64,000 nucleotides of DNA from Synechococcus sp. CS-1330. GTDB lineage: Bacteria; Cyanobacteriota; Cyanobacteriia; PCC-6307; Cyanobiaceae. The stretch's first letter is position 1. Each line of letters begins with the position of its first letter. The position numbers and the translations under genes are program-made. The stretch covers positions 1 through 64,000 of the forward strand of contig JAHLYR010000018.1 in the NCBI GenBank assembly GCA_025128025.1, written 5' to 3'. Shown here piece by piece: positions 45,637 through 55,282 of this stretch. The notes beneath the pieces are model-generated. The model made no database searches, had not been told where the DNA came from, and saw only the letters and a program-made list of their open reading frames with translations.

Positions 45637-47238
45637 CTAAGGGGAACTGGCGGCCGAGCCGGGCTGAGACAGGGGGCTAATGCCTGGCAACGCCCTGAGG
45701 GATTGGAGGCTGGTGCCGGGATAGTAGTGATCGAGGATGCGAGCCAGGCTCCAGCCACGCCGGGCTAAGTCGATAGCTCCAGCTTGGGACAGGCCGGCGC
45801 CGTGGCCAAATCCTCCCCCCTCGAAAATCCAGCGACCCGGGCCGTCGGGCCGCAACAGAAACAGGGTGCTGGGCAACTGCCGCAAGGCGCGGCGAATCGC
45901 ATCACGGCGCAGCACCACGCTCTGCCGCACTCCGCCGGCTCCCTGCGCCTGGATTTCCAGCGCCAATACCCGTCCACTAGGGCCCCGCTCCAGCACCGCC
46001 AGGCGGGTGGGCGGCAGGCCCAAGGGCAGGGCAGCGCGGCTCAAGGCCTGCTGAATCTGGGCCGAATTGAGCTGGCGAGACCAGCGGAAGCGGGGATGGT
46101 CGAAGCCGTAGGCGCGGTCGGTAGCCGCCAGGGCCGCTCCGAGCCGGTCCGGCTGCAACGGCAAAACCACAGCGGCTGCAACGGCCGGCGGACCATCCAC
46201 CCGCGGCCTCAGGTAGGGCAGGGCATCCCCACTCCAAACCTCCTCAAACCCGGCCGCAATCCCCCCATTTGTGGCGTGATACACGCCATGGATCGGCGCA
46301 CCCTGCCAGCTCAAAACTTGATATTGGGTGGCGGCAATCGCCCGGCGTACGGCTGCTCCGGCCTGGCGGGGGTCTGCGTACACCTGGCATTGGGTATCGG
46401 CGCACAGGTGGTAGCCATCCACCACGAATCTTTCCTGGTTGCGCAGGGCCCAGGTGCGGGCCAACACCGCCTGGGCAGCCAGGGCCGCCGCGGGGGAGCC
46501 TGCCCCGATCTCATGGGGCACAACCCCAAGTAGGTAGCGCTCTAAGGGCACCTCCTCCACCAATGACCAGCTGCCGTAGGCATCTCCCTGGAGCCGGAAC
46601 AGACCTGCAAACACCCCCCCTTGCCAGCGCAGCCCCCCCGGTGCCTCCAAGCGCAAGGGGCCCTCGAGGCGAATCGGACCATCCGGGCGCCGCAGCTCCA
46701 AAACCAGGCGATCGCGCTGCAGCTGCTCCACCAGCCGCGGCCTAACTCCAGCGGGCGCTGGGGCCTCGGGCGAGGCCCACACTTCCCACTCGGCCGGGTG
46801 GGCAATCACAGGCGTAGCACCGGCCAGTCGCCAGCGGCCAGCGGCCTCCTGGGCGCTCTCGTAGCTGGCAAAGGGCCCCCACACCTGACGGCGCAGCGCC
46901 AGGGGCTGGGCCAAAGGCAGCCTGCGCCAGTGCAACTGCAACCGGGGCGCCTGAAACCTCTGGCCCGTCGCACTCAGCAGGGTGAGCTTTCCAGCCGCGC
47001 TGCGTAGCTCCAAGGGAGTAGGCGGACCCAAATGGGCCGCCAGGGCCACCCAGAGCACCGGCGCTGTGGCCGCCACTGCCGGCGGAGGCTGCACGGGCCA
47101 ATGCAGCGCAGAAGCAGGGCCGGATCCAGATGAAATGGGAGGTGCGGCGGCCCGACATCCCCCCGCGAGCAGCAGCGTGCTGGCCCAAACGGCTAACGGC
47201 AACAACGATTGGGCCGAAGAGGACCGGACTGAAAACAT
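45637..47238 (-). CDS. SpoIID/LytB domain protein, probable lipoprotein or exported
   Basis: A 533-residue protein starting [20 protein letters not shown] at 47238, with a hydrophobic export segment ending LLLAGGC, a near-lipobox. The SpoIID/LytB domain (about residues 220-530) is seen as [63 protein letters not shown] and [20 protein letters not shown]. In the family it binds or cuts peptidoglycan denuded of peptides; cyanobacteria carry it without sporulation. An SPOR-like region lies around residue 140-180 ([20 protein letters not shown]). It starts the minus-strand pair with the GT2 membrane enzyme, 24 bases apart. Confidence 0.86.
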   Translation of the reverse strand: MFSVRSSSAQSLLPLAVWASTLLLAGGCRAAAPPISSGSGPASALHWPVQPPPAVAATAPVLWVALAAHLGPPTPLELRSAAGKLTLLSATGQRFQAPRLQLHWRRLPLAQPLALRRQVWGPFASYESAQEAAGRWRLAGATPVIAHPAEWEVWASPEAPAPAGVRPRLVEQLQRDRLVLELRRPDGPIRLEGPLRLEAPGGLRWQGGVFAGLFRLQGDAYGSWSLVEEVPLERYLLGVVPHEIGAGSPAAALAAQAVLARTWALRNQERFVVDGYHLCADTQCQVYADPRQAGAAVRRAIAATQYQVLSWQGAPIHGVYHATNGGIAAGFEEVWSGDALPYLRPRVDGPPAVAAAVVLPLQPDRLGAALAATDRAYGFDHPRFRWSRQLNSAQIQQALSRAALPLGLPPTRLAVLERGPSGRVLALEIQAQGAGGVRQSVVLRRDAIRRALRQLPSTLFLLRPDGPGRWIFEGGGFGHGAGLSQAGAIDLARRGWSLARILDHYYPGTSLQSLRALPGISPLSQPGSAASSP

Positions 47239-47315
47239 TGCTTGAAAGAAGGGGGCTTGGAGGAGGGCACTGCCACGTCGTACTCTGCTTGTTTGTGCCC
47301 GCCGCAACCCGAGAA

Positions 47316-47513
47316 ATGCCGAAGCTCAAGACCCGCAAAGCAGCCGCCAAGCGGTTCAAGGCCACCGGCACCGGCAAGTTTCTGCGGCGCCGGGCCTTCC
47401 TCAACCACCTGCTCGATCACAAGAGCCCGAAGCGCAAGCGTCATCTGGGCACAATGGCTGTTGTTGATGAGCGCGATGCGGACAACGTGAGGGCGATGCT
47501 CCCCTACGCCTGA
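47316..47513 (+). CDS. rpmI: 50S ribosomal protein L35
   Basis: A 65-residue basic protein: [20 protein letters not shown] and [13 protein letters not shown] are typical of bL35, which binds 23S rRNA near the exit tunnel. The start at 47316 follows a GAGAA-like site. It lies 46 bases before rplT, in the usual order rpmI-rplT; infC is not present next to it. Confidence 0.97.
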   Translation: MPKLKTRKAAAKRFKATGTGKFLRRRAFLNHLLDHKSPKRKRHLGTMAVVDERDADNVRAMLPYA

Positions 47514-47559
47514 GAGCAACCTCGGCCGATTTTCACTTCTATCTTTCTGATTTACTGCC

Positions 47560-47907
47560 ATGTCACGCGTCAAGAGGGGCAATGTTGCCCGCAAACGCCG
47601 TAACAAGATTCTTCGCCTAGCCCGTGGCTTCCGCGGCGGCAATGGCTCCCTCTTCCGCACCGCCAACCAGCGGGTGATGAAGGCGCTTTGCAATGCCTAC
47701 CGGGACCGCCGCCGTCGCAAGCGCGACTTCCGCCGTCTCTGGATCGCCCGGATCAACGCAGCAGCTCGTCTCAATGGCCTGAGCTACAGCCGCTTCATGG
47801 GTGGCTTAAAGAAAGCAGACGTGCGCATCAACCGCAAAATGCTGGCCCAGCTTGCCGTGGTCGACCCCGGCAGCTTCACCAGCGTCGTGGGTGCCGCTTC
47901 AAACTGA
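47560..47907 (+). CDS. rplT: 50S ribosomal protein L20
   Basis: A 115-residue basic protein that binds 23S rRNA early in large-subunit assembly. [60 protein letters not shown] and [13 protein letters not shown] match bL20 along the whole length. In other bacteria L20 represses rpmI translation by binding its leader; no such fold is obvious in the short leader here. Confidence 0.98.
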   Translation: MSRVKRGNVARKRRNKILRLARGFRGGNGSLFRTANQRVMKALCNAYRDRRRRKRDFRRLWIARINAAARLNGLSYSRFMGGLKKADVRINRKMLAQLAVVDPGSFTSVVGAASN

Positions 47908-47926
47908 GTTCCACCGGTAGGTCTTT

Positions 47927-48469
47927 TTGGACGCCCTCCTTCCTCAGGCCTACCTAATTGGGCTGATCGTTCTGCTGGGGGTCGCTGCTGTTGTGGTGGC
48001 CCGACAAATCTGGCGCGTGCGCTCAGATGAAGTCACCCTGGCCAAGCTAGAGCGGAGTGAAGGCCCTAAGCCCTCAGACGCGGCCACGTTGTACGAGCTT
48101 GGCTCAGTCCAATTACGCAAGCGGTTGTACGGCCAAGCCGCAGAATCACTCAAGCAAGCTCTAAAGAAAGCTGAAGCAGCTAAAGAACCGTCTGAAGCCC
48201 AAGCCGTGATTCAAAACGCCTTGGGCTTCGCCTTGGCCGCTCAAAACAACTACAAAACGGCAATTCGCCATTATCGGCTGGCATTGGAAGCCAAGCCCGC
48301 GTACCCGGTTGCACTGAATAATCTTGCCTTCGCCCTGGAAAAGCAGCTGAAGCTGGAAGAGGCCAAGCAGACCTATGAGCAGGTGATTGCGCTTGATGCC
48401 AACAACAAAACCGCCCGCAAACGGCTAAAGCTTCTCGATCGCAAGGCCGGCCTGAATCAGGCGGTCTAA
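47927..48469 (+). CDS. TPR membrane protein, Ycf37-like
   Basis: The protein of 180 residues starts with TTG at 47927, 19 bases after the rplT stop. One membrane segment (LIGLIVLLGVAAVVVARQIW) is followed by three TPR units: AATLYELGSVQLRKRLYGQA, AVIQNALGFALAAQNNYKTA and PVALNNLAFALEKQLKLEEA. The layout (one N-terminal membrane helix, three TPRs, about 180 aa) is that of Ycf37, a helper in photosystem I assembly, but I cannot confirm orthology from sequence alone. The TPR part would face the cytoplasm or stroma side. Confidence 0.78.
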   Translation: MDALLPQAYLIGLIVLLGVAAVVVARQIWRVRSDEVTLAKLERSEGPKPSDAATLYELGSVQLRKRLYGQAAESLKQALKKAEAAKEPSEAQAVIQNALGFALAAQNNYKTAIRHYRLALEAKPAYPVALNNLAFALEKQLKLEEAKQTYEQVIALDANNKTARKRLKLLDRKAGLNQAV

Positions 48470-48488
48470 GTGATTATCTAGTCAACCT

Positions 48489-49112
48489 TCACCAAAGCCC
48501 GCGCACAGCAGAGCCGCTGCTTGTATTTGTTGTGCTGACAGGAGTTGCTACCCGGCTGGCGCTTGATAGGGGGCGCAGATCCAAGCGTCCGCCTGGGTTG
48601 GTGAGACGGGGGGCTTGCCAGCCTGATAACTGCAGGCCCTGTAGACCCGTAAATACCCCTCCCATCTCCAGACCCGCCACCTCGCACTGGCAGAGCATCA
48701 GCAGGTCGAGCTGGTCTGATTCGGCGTTGAGGTTGCCCTGCACGGGAGTGGTAACCCCTCCCACCGTGAGTTGACCGCGCAGGTCGATCATCTGGCCCAT
48801 CGGCTTAACCGAGGCAAGCCGCAGCTCAGCACTCACAACCTGGGAATTGTCAAAGGGTTGATAAGTACCCCTCCATACGAGCGGCATCTCCCCGGCCAGC
48901 AGCAGGGCCCGGCCAACTGGATCAAAGGTCTCCGCACCACCCAGGCCACTGAGCGACTCACCACCGACGCTGGCAGCCGAGGGAGGGGTGAAAGGCACAA
49001 ATGCCTCACTGGCCAGGGGTGTAGCCGCCTGCGCCGGGAACAAACCCATTGGCAACAGCGCCAGCGGCACTGCAGCTAATGGCAGGGCAGCACGAAGAAC
49101 GGCGAAAGACAC
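48489..49112 (-). CDS. Secreted protein of unknown function
   Basis: The first 32 residues are a signal peptide (hydrophobic LPLAAVPLALLPMGLF, cut after AQA). The mature part (about 175 aa) has alternating polar and hydrophobic strands (VVSAELRLASVKPMGQMIDL, GQLTVGGVTTPVQGNLN, LDLLMLCQCEVAGLEM) that suggest a small beta-barrel or sandwich. I know no family. The start is uncertain between GTG at 49112 and TTG at 49121. It lies between the TPR gene and thiG, converging on the first and divergent from the second. Confidence 0.68.
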   Translation of the reverse strand: MSFAVLRAALPLAAVPLALLPMGLFPAQAATPLASEAFVPFTPPSAASVGGESLSGLGGAETFDPVGRALLLAGEMPLVWRGTYQPFDNSQVVSAELRLASVKPMGQMIDLRGQLTVGGVTTPVQGNLNAESDQLDLLMLCQCEVAGLEMGGVFTGLQGLQLSGWQAPRLTNPGGRLDLRPLSSASRVATPVSTTNTSSGSAVRGLW

Positions 49113-49170
49113 AACAACCAAAACCGACTAGTGGGAGGCTAGGACCGTTGCCGAGATTTGGCCCTGCCCC

Positions 49171-50001
49171 TTGGTCACCACCGCTCCCACCAGCGAACCG
49201 CACAGCCACCGGGATCCACTTGTGATCGGTGGGCGCAGCTTCCGCAGCCGCCTGATGACCGGCACCGGCAAATATCCGAGCCTGGCGGCCATGCAGGCCA
49301 GCCTGACGGCCAGCGACTGCGAAATCGTGACCGTTGCCGTGCGTCGGGTCCAAAGCCAGGCTGCTGGCCATGCAGGCCTGCTGGAGGCCATCGACTGGCA
49401 GCGCATCTGGATGTTGCCCAACACGGCCGGCTGCGCCACCGCCGAAGAAGCGATCCGGGTGGCCCGCCTGGGACGGGAGCTGGCAAAGCTGGCAGGCCAG
49501 GAGGACAACTGCTTCGTGAAGCTGGAGGTGATTCCAGACACTCGTCATTTGCTGCCCGATCCATTCGGCACCCTGGCGGCCGCTGAGCAACTGGTGAAGG
49601 AGGGCTTCACGGTGCTGCCCTACATCAATGCCGATCCACTCCTGGCCAAGCGACTCGAAGAGGCTGGCTGCGCCACCGTGATGCCCCTGGGCTCGCCGAT
49701 CGGTTCGGGCCAGGGCATCCGCAACGCCGCCAACATCGCCCTGATCATCGAAAACGCCAAGGTGCCCGTGGTGGTAGACGCCGGTATCGGCGTGCCCAGC
49801 GAGGCCGCCCAGGCCATGGAAATGGGCGCAGACGCCCTGCTGATCAACAGCGCTATTGCCCTGGCAGGCGACCCCCCGGCGATGGCGCGGGCCATGGCCA
49901 TGGCCTGCGAGGCCGGCCGCAGCGCCTTCCACGCCGGTCGGCTGCCCATACGTGCAAACGCCAATCCCAGTTCGCCCGCGGTTGGCCGGGTAGGGAGCTG
50001 A
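49171..50001 (+). CDS. thiG: Thiazole synthase
   Basis: It forms the thiazole phosphate part of thiamine from deoxyxylulose phosphate, glycine-derived imine and ThiS thiocarboxylate. [39 protein letters not shown] with the Schiff-base Lys, [23 protein letters not shown] and [29 protein letters not shown] (shown in parts) are typical. The start is TTG at 49171, which adds a short lead before the core. The C-terminal 20 residues are unlike the family. 81 bases follow before sqdB. Confidence 0.95.
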   Translation: MVTTAPTSEPHSHRDPLVIGGRSFRSRLMTGTGKYPSLAAMQASLTASDCEIVTVAVRRVQSQAAGHAGLLEAIDWQRIWMLPNTAGCATAEEAIRVARLGRELAKLAGQEDNCFVKLEVIPDTRHLLPDPFGTLAAAEQLVKEGFTVLPYINADPLLAKRLEEAGCATVMPLGSPIGSGQGIRNAANIALIIENAKVPVVVDAGIGVPSEAAQAMEMGADALLINSAIALAGDPPAMARAMAMACEAGRSAFHAGRLPIRANANPSSPAVGRVGS

Positions 50002-50082
50002 AGCCGAACGCCTGTAGTAGTTTGCGAAGCGGAGCATCCGCTCGTCCTGCAGGGGTCTGGGGTTTTCGGAATGGGCGTTGCA

Positions 50083-51276
50083 ATGAAGATCTTCGTTCTC
50101 GGTGGCGACGGCTTCTGCGGTTGGCCCTGCGCGGTGAACCTGGCAGATGCGGGCCATGAGGTGGTGGTTATTGACAACCTCAGCCGGCGCAAGATCGACG
50201 TCGACCTGGAGGTTGAGTCGCTGACCCCGATCTCCACCATGGGCGACCGCCTTAAGGCTTGGGAACAGGTGGGCGGCAAGCCGATGAGGTTTGTCCATCT
50301 GGACATCGCCAGGGAATACGACCGGCTTCTGGAGCTACTACGCCACGAGCGGCCCGATGCGGTGGTGCATTTCGCCGAGCAGCGCGCAGCTCCCTACTCG
50401 ATGAAAAGCAGCGCCACCAAGCGCTACACCGTCGACAACAACGTCAACGGTACCCACAACCTGCTGGCCGCGATCGTGGAGAGCGGCCTCGATATCCACA
50501 TCGTGCACCTGGGCACGATGGGTGTGTACGGCTACGGCTCCCACCGCGGCGCCACCATCCCCGAGGGCTACCTCAAGGTGGAAGTGCCCCAACCCGACGG
50601 CAGCCGCTTCGAGGAGGAGATCCTGCACCCCGCCAGCCCGGGCAGCGTCTATCACATGACCAAGACGCTGGACCAGCTGCTCTTCCTCTACTACAACAAA
50701 AACGACCAGATCCGCATCACCGACCTGCACCAGGGGATCGTCTGGGGCACCAACACCGAAGCCACCGAGCGCGACCCACGCCTCACCAACCGCTTCGACT
50801 ACGACGGCGACTACGGCACCGTGCTCAACCGCTTTTTGATGCAGGCAGCTATTGGCTACCCGCTCACGGTGCACGGCACCGGCGGCCAGACCCGCGCCTT
50901 CATCCACATCCGCGATTCGGTGAAGTGCGTGCAGCTGGCCCTGGAAAATCCGCCGGCCAGGGGCGAGCGGGTGAAGATCTTCAACCAGATGACTGAAAGC
51001 CACCAGGTGGGTGAACTGGCCCGCAAGGTGGCGGCTCTCACCGACGCCCAGATCAATTACCTACCCAATCCGCGCAACGAAGCCGTCGAAAACGATCTGA
51101 TCGTGGACAACCGCTGCTTCATCGAGCTGGGTCTCAACCCCACCACCCTCGATGACGGCCTGCTGGCTGAAGTGGTGGATGTGGCCCGCCGCTGGGCTGA
51201 TCGCTGCGACCGCAGTCGCATCCCCTGCCAATCCGCCTGGACCCAAACCCAGGCTCAGGCCATCCAGACGGCCTGA
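50083..51276 (+). CDS. sqdB: UDP-sulfoquinovose synthase
   Basis: It converts UDP-glucose and sulfite to UDP-sulfoquinovose for the thylakoid sulfolipid SQDG. MKIFVLGGDGFCGWP starts the NAD-binding domain at 50083; an ATG 12 bases earlier is in frame but adds only four residues. FAEQRAAPYSMK, VHLGTMGVYGYG, SVYHMTKTLDQLLFLYYNK (the Tyr and Lys) and DLHQGIVWGTNT are conserved in the family. Length of about 397 aa is normal. sqdX follows after 17 bases, giving a sulfolipid operon. Confidence 0.97.
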   Translation: MKIFVLGGDGFCGWPCAVNLADAGHEVVVIDNLSRRKIDVDLEVESLTPISTMGDRLKAWEQVGGKPMRFVHLDIAREYDRLLELLRHERPDAVVHFAEQRAAPYSMKSSATKRYTVDNNVNGTHNLLAAIVESGLDIHIVHLGTMGVYGYGSHRGATIPEGYLKVEVPQPDGSRFEEEILHPASPGSVYHMTKTLDQLLFLYYNKNDQIRITDLHQGIVWGTNTEATERDPRLTNRFDYDGDYGTVLNRFLMQAAIGYPLTVHGTGGQTRAFIHIRDSVKCVQLALENPPARGERVKIFNQMTESHQVGELARKVAALTDAQINYLPNPRNEAVENDLIVDNRCFIELGLNPTTLDDGLLAEVVDVARRWADRCDRSRIPCQSAWTQTQAQAIQTA

Positions 51277-51293
51277 GGCGCGACTCCAGACCC

Positions 51294-52430
51294 TTGAAGA
51301 TCGCCTTTTTCACCGAAACTTTTCTGCCCAAGGTGGACGGCATCGTCACCCGGCTCACCAAGACGGTGCAGCATCTTGTGGCGGCTGGCGATGAGGTGCT
51401 GATCTTCTGCCCGGAAGGCGCCCCGGAGACCTACATGGGAGCCCAGGTGGTGGGGGTGCCAGCAATGCCCCTACCCCTCTACCCCGAGCTCAAGCTGGCC
51501 CTGCCGCGGCCGGCGGTGGCCGAAGCCCTGGATCGCTTCAAGCCAGATCTTGTCCACGTTGTGAACCCGGCCGTCCTGGGGCTCGGCGGCATCTGGCTGG
51601 CCAAAACCAAGTCCTATCCCTTGGTAGCCAGCTACCACACCCACCTGCCCAAATACCTGGAGCACTACGGCATGGGCATGCTCGAGCCGCTGCTGTGGGA
51701 ACTGCTCAAAGCTGCCCACAACCAGGCCCGCCTCAACCTCTGCACCTCCACCGCCATGGTGCAAGAGCTAAGTGAGAAAGGAATCCAGCACACCGATTTG
51801 TGGCAGCGCGGCGTAGACACTGAGCTGTTCCAGCCTTCGCTGCGCTCCGATGCCATGCGCCAGCGGCTGCTAAACGGCCAGAGCGACACCGGCAAGCTGC
51901 TGCTCTACATCGGCCGGCTATCTGCCGAAAAACAAATCGAACGGATCCGGCCCGTGCTTGAAGCAATGCCCGATGCCCGGCTGGCCCTAGTGGGAGATGG
52001 TCCCTACCGCCTGCAACTCGAGAAGATTTTTGCCGGCACACCTACCCACTTCGTGGGCTACCTAGCCGGGCAAGAGCTGGCGGCGGCCTATGCCAGCGGC
52101 GACGCCTTTCTGTTCCCCTCCAGCACCGAAACCCTGGGCCTGGTGCTGCTGGAGGCCATGGCGGCCGGCTGCCCGGTGGTGGGTGCCAACCGCGGTGGCA
52201 TTCCGGACATCGTCAGCGATGGGGTCAATGGCTGCCTTTACGAACCAGACCAGGAAGGCAGCCTGGCTGCAGCGGTGCAGCGCCTGCTTGGCGATGCCAG
52301 TCAGCGGGCCGAGCTGCGCACCAACGCCCGCGAGGAAGCCGAGCGCTGGGGTTGGGCTGGAGCTACCGAACAACTGCGCGGCTACTACCAGCGCCTGCTG
52401 GCCAAGCCCGACCTGCAACTGGTGGCCTGA
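51294..52430 (+). CDS. sqdX: Sulfoquinovosyl transferase (sulfolipid synthase)
   Basis: It moves sulfoquinovose from UDP-sulfoquinovose to diacylglycerol, giving SQDG in the thylakoid and inner membrane. A GT4 enzyme of 378 residues: MKIAFFTETFLPKVDGIVTR, ASYHTHLPKYLEHYG, LLLYIGRLSAEKQIERI, LVGDGPYRLQLE and FPSSTETLGLVLLEAMAAG, where Glu-x7-Glu is intact. The start is TTG at 51294, 17 bases after sqdB. Membership in SqdX is supported by full-length similarity and by the partner gene. Confidence 0.96.
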   Translation: MKIAFFTETFLPKVDGIVTRLTKTVQHLVAAGDEVLIFCPEGAPETYMGAQVVGVPAMPLPLYPELKLALPRPAVAEALDRFKPDLVHVVNPAVLGLGGIWLAKTKSYPLVASYHTHLPKYLEHYGMGMLEPLLWELLKAAHNQARLNLCTSTAMVQELSEKGIQHTDLWQRGVDTELFQPSLRSDAMRQRLLNGQSDTGKLLLYIGRLSAEKQIERIRPVLEAMPDARLALVGDGPYRLQLEKIFAGTPTHFVGYLAGQELAAAYASGDAFLFPSSTETLGLVLLEAMAAGCPVVGANRGGIPDIVSDGVNGCLYEPDQEGSLAAAVQRLLGDASQRAELRTNAREEAERWGWAGATEQLRGYYQRLLAKPDLQLVA

Positions 52431-52431
52431 A

Positions 52432-54189
52432 TCAAGACTGGGGCGGTTGCCCCGGCAAGCTGCCCCGGAACCAGGTATTCATCAAGGCCTTCACCATCGG
52501 AGCTGCAACCGTGCCGCCATAGCCGCCGGAGTTTTCCCCGAAGGCGATGATCACCAAGGTGGGCTTATCAGCAGGGGCATAACCGCCAAACCAGGCGTGA
52601 TCCGGCCTAGGTGGATCCTCGCCAGTGCCGGTTTTGCCAGCCACCGGAGGCAGGTTGGGATCATTGAGGAGTTTGGCGGTGCCGATGGTCACCACCTGGC
52701 GCAGCCCATCCCGCAGCACCTGCAGGGTGGCAGGCTTAAGGCCGATCCAGGTACGTTTCGTGGAGCGCTCCACCAGGTGGGGCATCACCAGCCAACCACC
52801 GTTGGCCACCGCGGCGTAAAGCCGCGCCATCTGGATCGGGGTCACCTGCAGGGCCCCCTGGCCAATGGCCGAGGTGATGGTGTCCACGGGTGTCCAGCCC
52901 TCACCCAGCACCTCCTGTTTCCAGGCCTGATCGCCCAGCAAGCCCGGGGTCTCCTCCTCCACCAGCTCAATGCCGGTGACCTGGCCGTAGCCCATGCGCC
53001 GGGCTGCTTTGAACAGCTCATCGGGGCCCACCTTCAGCCCCACCTGGTAATAGAAGGTGTTGCTGCTCACGGCCAGGGCGAAGGGAAAACCAATGGCCCC
53101 ATGGGCGCCATGGTCGCCATAACAAAGACCCGCGTAGCAGAACGAATTCATCGTCATCACCTTCGAGTCGGCCGTGTAGCGGCCCGACTCCAGGCCCGCC
53201 ACAGAGGTGACAATCTTGAAGGTGCTGGCCGGTGGAAAGCCCTGGAAGGCGCGATTCAGCAGGGGAGCATCGGGGGAATTGAGGCTGCTCCACTGGCTTG
53301 AACTTGGAGCTGGCGAAAAAACATTGGGGTCAAAGGTGGGCCGGCTGGCCAGGGCCCGAATTGCTCCTGTTTGGGGATCGAGCGCCACGATCGCCCCCTT
53401 GCGCACCCCATCGAGGGCCCGCTCTGCCGCCTGCTGCAGGGCCAGGTCCAGGGTGAGCCGCAGGTCCTGGCCAGCCTTAGCAGACTTCTCCCCAATGATG
53501 CGCTGCACCTGGCCGGCGGCGTTCACCTCCACCTGCTGGCCGCCCCACTCGCCGCGCAGGTGTCCCTCAAACTGCTTCTCGACCCCACTGCGGCCCACCC
53601 GATCCTGGATCCGGTAGCCCTTGGGCTGGAGCTGGGTGTATTCCTCTTCCGTGATCCCGCTGGTGTAACCGAGCACGTGGGCTGCCAGCCGGCCATGGGG
53701 ATAGCTGCGCAGGATGTCCACGTCCACCTCGGCGCCCAGGAGCCCGGCGGCCTGCTCCCGGAAGCGCAGCACCTGCTCAGACTTCAGGCCACTGGCCAGA
53801 GCTATCCGAAATCCCTCCGCATTGGCACCACTGCGTCGGCGCGCCTCCAGCTGGGCCGCAGGCAACCCAACCACCGTCGCCAAGCGATCTCGCAGGGCCG
53901 GCCACTGGACATCACCCACCTCTCGCGGCTGGATGTAGAGGTTGTAGGTGAGACGGCTGGTGGCCAGCACCTGGCCATGACGATCCAAAATGCGACCCCG
54001 GATCGGGTTGCGGGGCAGCAGCCGAATTCGGTTTTCATCTGCCCTGGCACGGTTCTCAGCGCCATGCAGCAACTGCAACCAGGCCAAGCGCGCCACCATG
54101 GCACCGCTGAACAGCAACACCACAGCCAGCAGCAGGGCCGACTGACGGCCCATGCCGGTGTGACGGGAGGTGGCTGGACCAAATGCCAT
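52432..54189 (-). CDS. mrdA: Class B penicillin-binding protein 2
   Basis: A cell-elongation transpeptidase that crosslinks peptidoglycan with RodA. One N-terminal membrane helix (LLLAVVLLFSGAMVARLAWL), then the pedestal with NPIRGRILDRHGQVLA, and the transpeptidase with ASTFKI (Ser nucleophile near residue 326), AVSSNTFYY (SxN near 376) and VAGKTGTGED (KTG near 517). All three motifs are intact. 585 aa is normal. It ends 1 base before the converging sqdX stop and follows the 120-residue gene by 2 bases. Confidence 0.94.
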   Translation of the reverse strand: MAFGPATSRHTGMGRQSALLLAVVLLFSGAMVARLAWLQLLHGAENRARADENRIRLLPRNPIRGRILDRHGQVLATSRLTYNLYIQPREVGDVQWPALRDRLATVVGLPAAQLEARRRSGANAEGFRIALASGLKSEQVLRFREQAAGLLGAEVDVDILRSYPHGRLAAHVLGYTSGITEEEYTQLQPKGYRIQDRVGRSGVEKQFEGHLRGEWGGQQVEVNAAGQVQRIIGEKSAKAGQDLRLTLDLALQQAAERALDGVRKGAIVALDPQTGAIRALASRPTFDPNVFSPAPSSSQWSSLNSPDAPLLNRAFQGFPPASTFKIVTSVAGLESGRYTADSKVMTMNSFCYAGLCYGDHGAHGAIGFPFALAVSSNTFYYQVGLKVGPDELFKAARRMGYGQVTGIELVEEETPGLLGDQAWKQEVLGEGWTPVDTITSAIGQGALQVTPIQMARLYAAVANGGWLVMPHLVERSTKRTWIGLKPATLQVLRDGLRQVVTIGTAKLLNDPNLPPVAGKTGTGEDPPRPDHAWFGGYAPADKPTLVIIAFGENSGGYGGTVAAPMVKALMNTWFRGSLPGQPPQS

Positions 54190-54191
54190 GG

Positions 54192-54554
54192 TCAGGCGTT
54201 GGGCTCGAGTCGCTGCTCCAGCTGCTCCAGTCGAGCAGCAATGCGGGCCAGACCCTGCTGCAGCTCTAAGGCGTCCTGGGGATCGGCCATCTCGGTGGCC
54301 ACATCGTGGACCTCGACCTTCATCACCGGGTTGCCCAGGCCGGGGCTGACCCGATCCAAACCCTGTCGCAGCTGACTAGCGGCGGGCTCGCCCTCCTGCC
54401 GCAGGCTGCCGAGGGGATCGGCCTCCTGGCCGTCAAAGGCTGCCATCACCTCGCGAGCCCCGCCCTTACGGGCCCGTTCCACCACCGCCAAACCCACGGG
54501 CAGGACGTCCTGCATCAAGGTGAGCCGGAGAGCATCAAAGGGGTCGGTGGCCAT
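54192..54554 (-). CDS. Conserved cyanobacterial protein of unknown function
   Basis: A soluble 120-residue protein starting MATDPFDALRLTLMQDVLP. The core block VGLAVVERARKGGAREVMAAFDG looks helical, and the C-terminus is a coiled-coil (ALELQQGLARIAARLEQLEQRLE). No catalytic motif is visible. The stop is 2 bases before mrdA and the gene likely shares its message, so an envelope role is possible (inference). I do not recognise the family. Confidence 0.78.
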   Translation of the reverse strand: MATDPFDALRLTLMQDVLPVGLAVVERARKGGAREVMAAFDGQEADPLGSLRQEGEPAASQLRQGLDRVSPGLGNPVMKVEVHDVATEMADPQDALELQQGLARIAARLEQLEQRLEPNA

Positions 54555-54606
54555 GGCGGCGTTCCTGGCTCAGGAACCACAGTCTGACCTGCCTGCAGCC
54601 CGGTGC

Positions 54607-55236
54607 TCAGGGAGCCAGCCGCTGAATCCCTGGATCAACGATCACCTGGCGGCAGTTCTGCTGGCTACCCCACCACCAGCCCGCCGCTACGGCGATCACC
54701 AGCAGCGAGGCCAGCGGCACTAGGGCCTGGCGGGTGACGTCAAGGGCCAGCCATTCGCCCCAGCCCCGCAGGGTGCGCTCCCGGTCGAAGCGTCGCCGCG
54801 CCTTCTCCTCCTCCTGCTGGCGCCGGCGCAGGGAGCGGGTCACCCAGCGCTCAAATGATTTCTTCTTGGTGACCGCCATCTTGCGCTCGACCTCTAGCAG
54901 ATGGCCGGCCGAGAGCTCAGGGTTGAAGGTGCTGATCAGCTCCAGGCTCTTGAGGAACATCTCCACTGCGCCATCTTTGGCGGCCCGCTCGCTCTCCTCC
55001 AGCAGCTCCCAGTCCACCTCGGGATAGAAGCGCAGCCGGTTGCTGGCGATCTGCTCTTCCATCAACTGGCCTGGCTCCCGCAGCCAGCGGTCCGTATTGG
55101 CATCGAAACGGCGCCAATACAGAAAAGGATTGAGATAAATGGTTTTGCCGGCCAGGACGATGCTGTCCTGCTGCAGCCGTCGCTGCATGTCGGGATCGGG
55201 GGGTGTCGAGCTGGGGGGCGCGGAGGCGGCAGTCAC
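54607..55236 (-). CDS. Conserved protein with one C-terminal membrane helix
   Basis: A 209-residue protein. The N-terminal part has KTIYLNPFLYWRRFDANTD and IASNRLRFYPEVDWELLEES, apparently well-structured. The middle is strongly basic (SFERWVTRSLRRRQQEEEKA) and the C-terminus has a membrane helix, VPLASLLVIAVAAGWWWG, with a short tail that would lie outside. A tail-anchored or single-pass arrangement is likely. The start is GTG. It leads the three-gene minus-strand run with the 120-residue gene and mrdA. Function unknown. Confidence 0.78.
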   Translation of the reverse strand: MTAASAPPSSTPPDPDMQRRLQQDSIVLAGKTIYLNPFLYWRRFDANTDRWLREPGQLMEEQIASNRLRFYPEVDWELLEESERAAKDGAVEMFLKSLELISTFNPELSAGHLLEVERKMAVTKKKSFERWVTRSLRRRQQEEEKARRRFDRERTLRGWGEWLALDVTRQALVPLASLLVIAVAAGWWWGSQQNCRQVIVDPGIQRLAP

Positions 55237-55282
55237 GACGTATAGGCTGGGAGCCGATGGTATCGAAGGTCGGCGTCCCGGG

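Noticed and set aside
45637-47238. SpoIID as evidence of sporulation
   Set aside because: The domain is common in non-sporulating cyanobacteria and all neighbours are ordinary.
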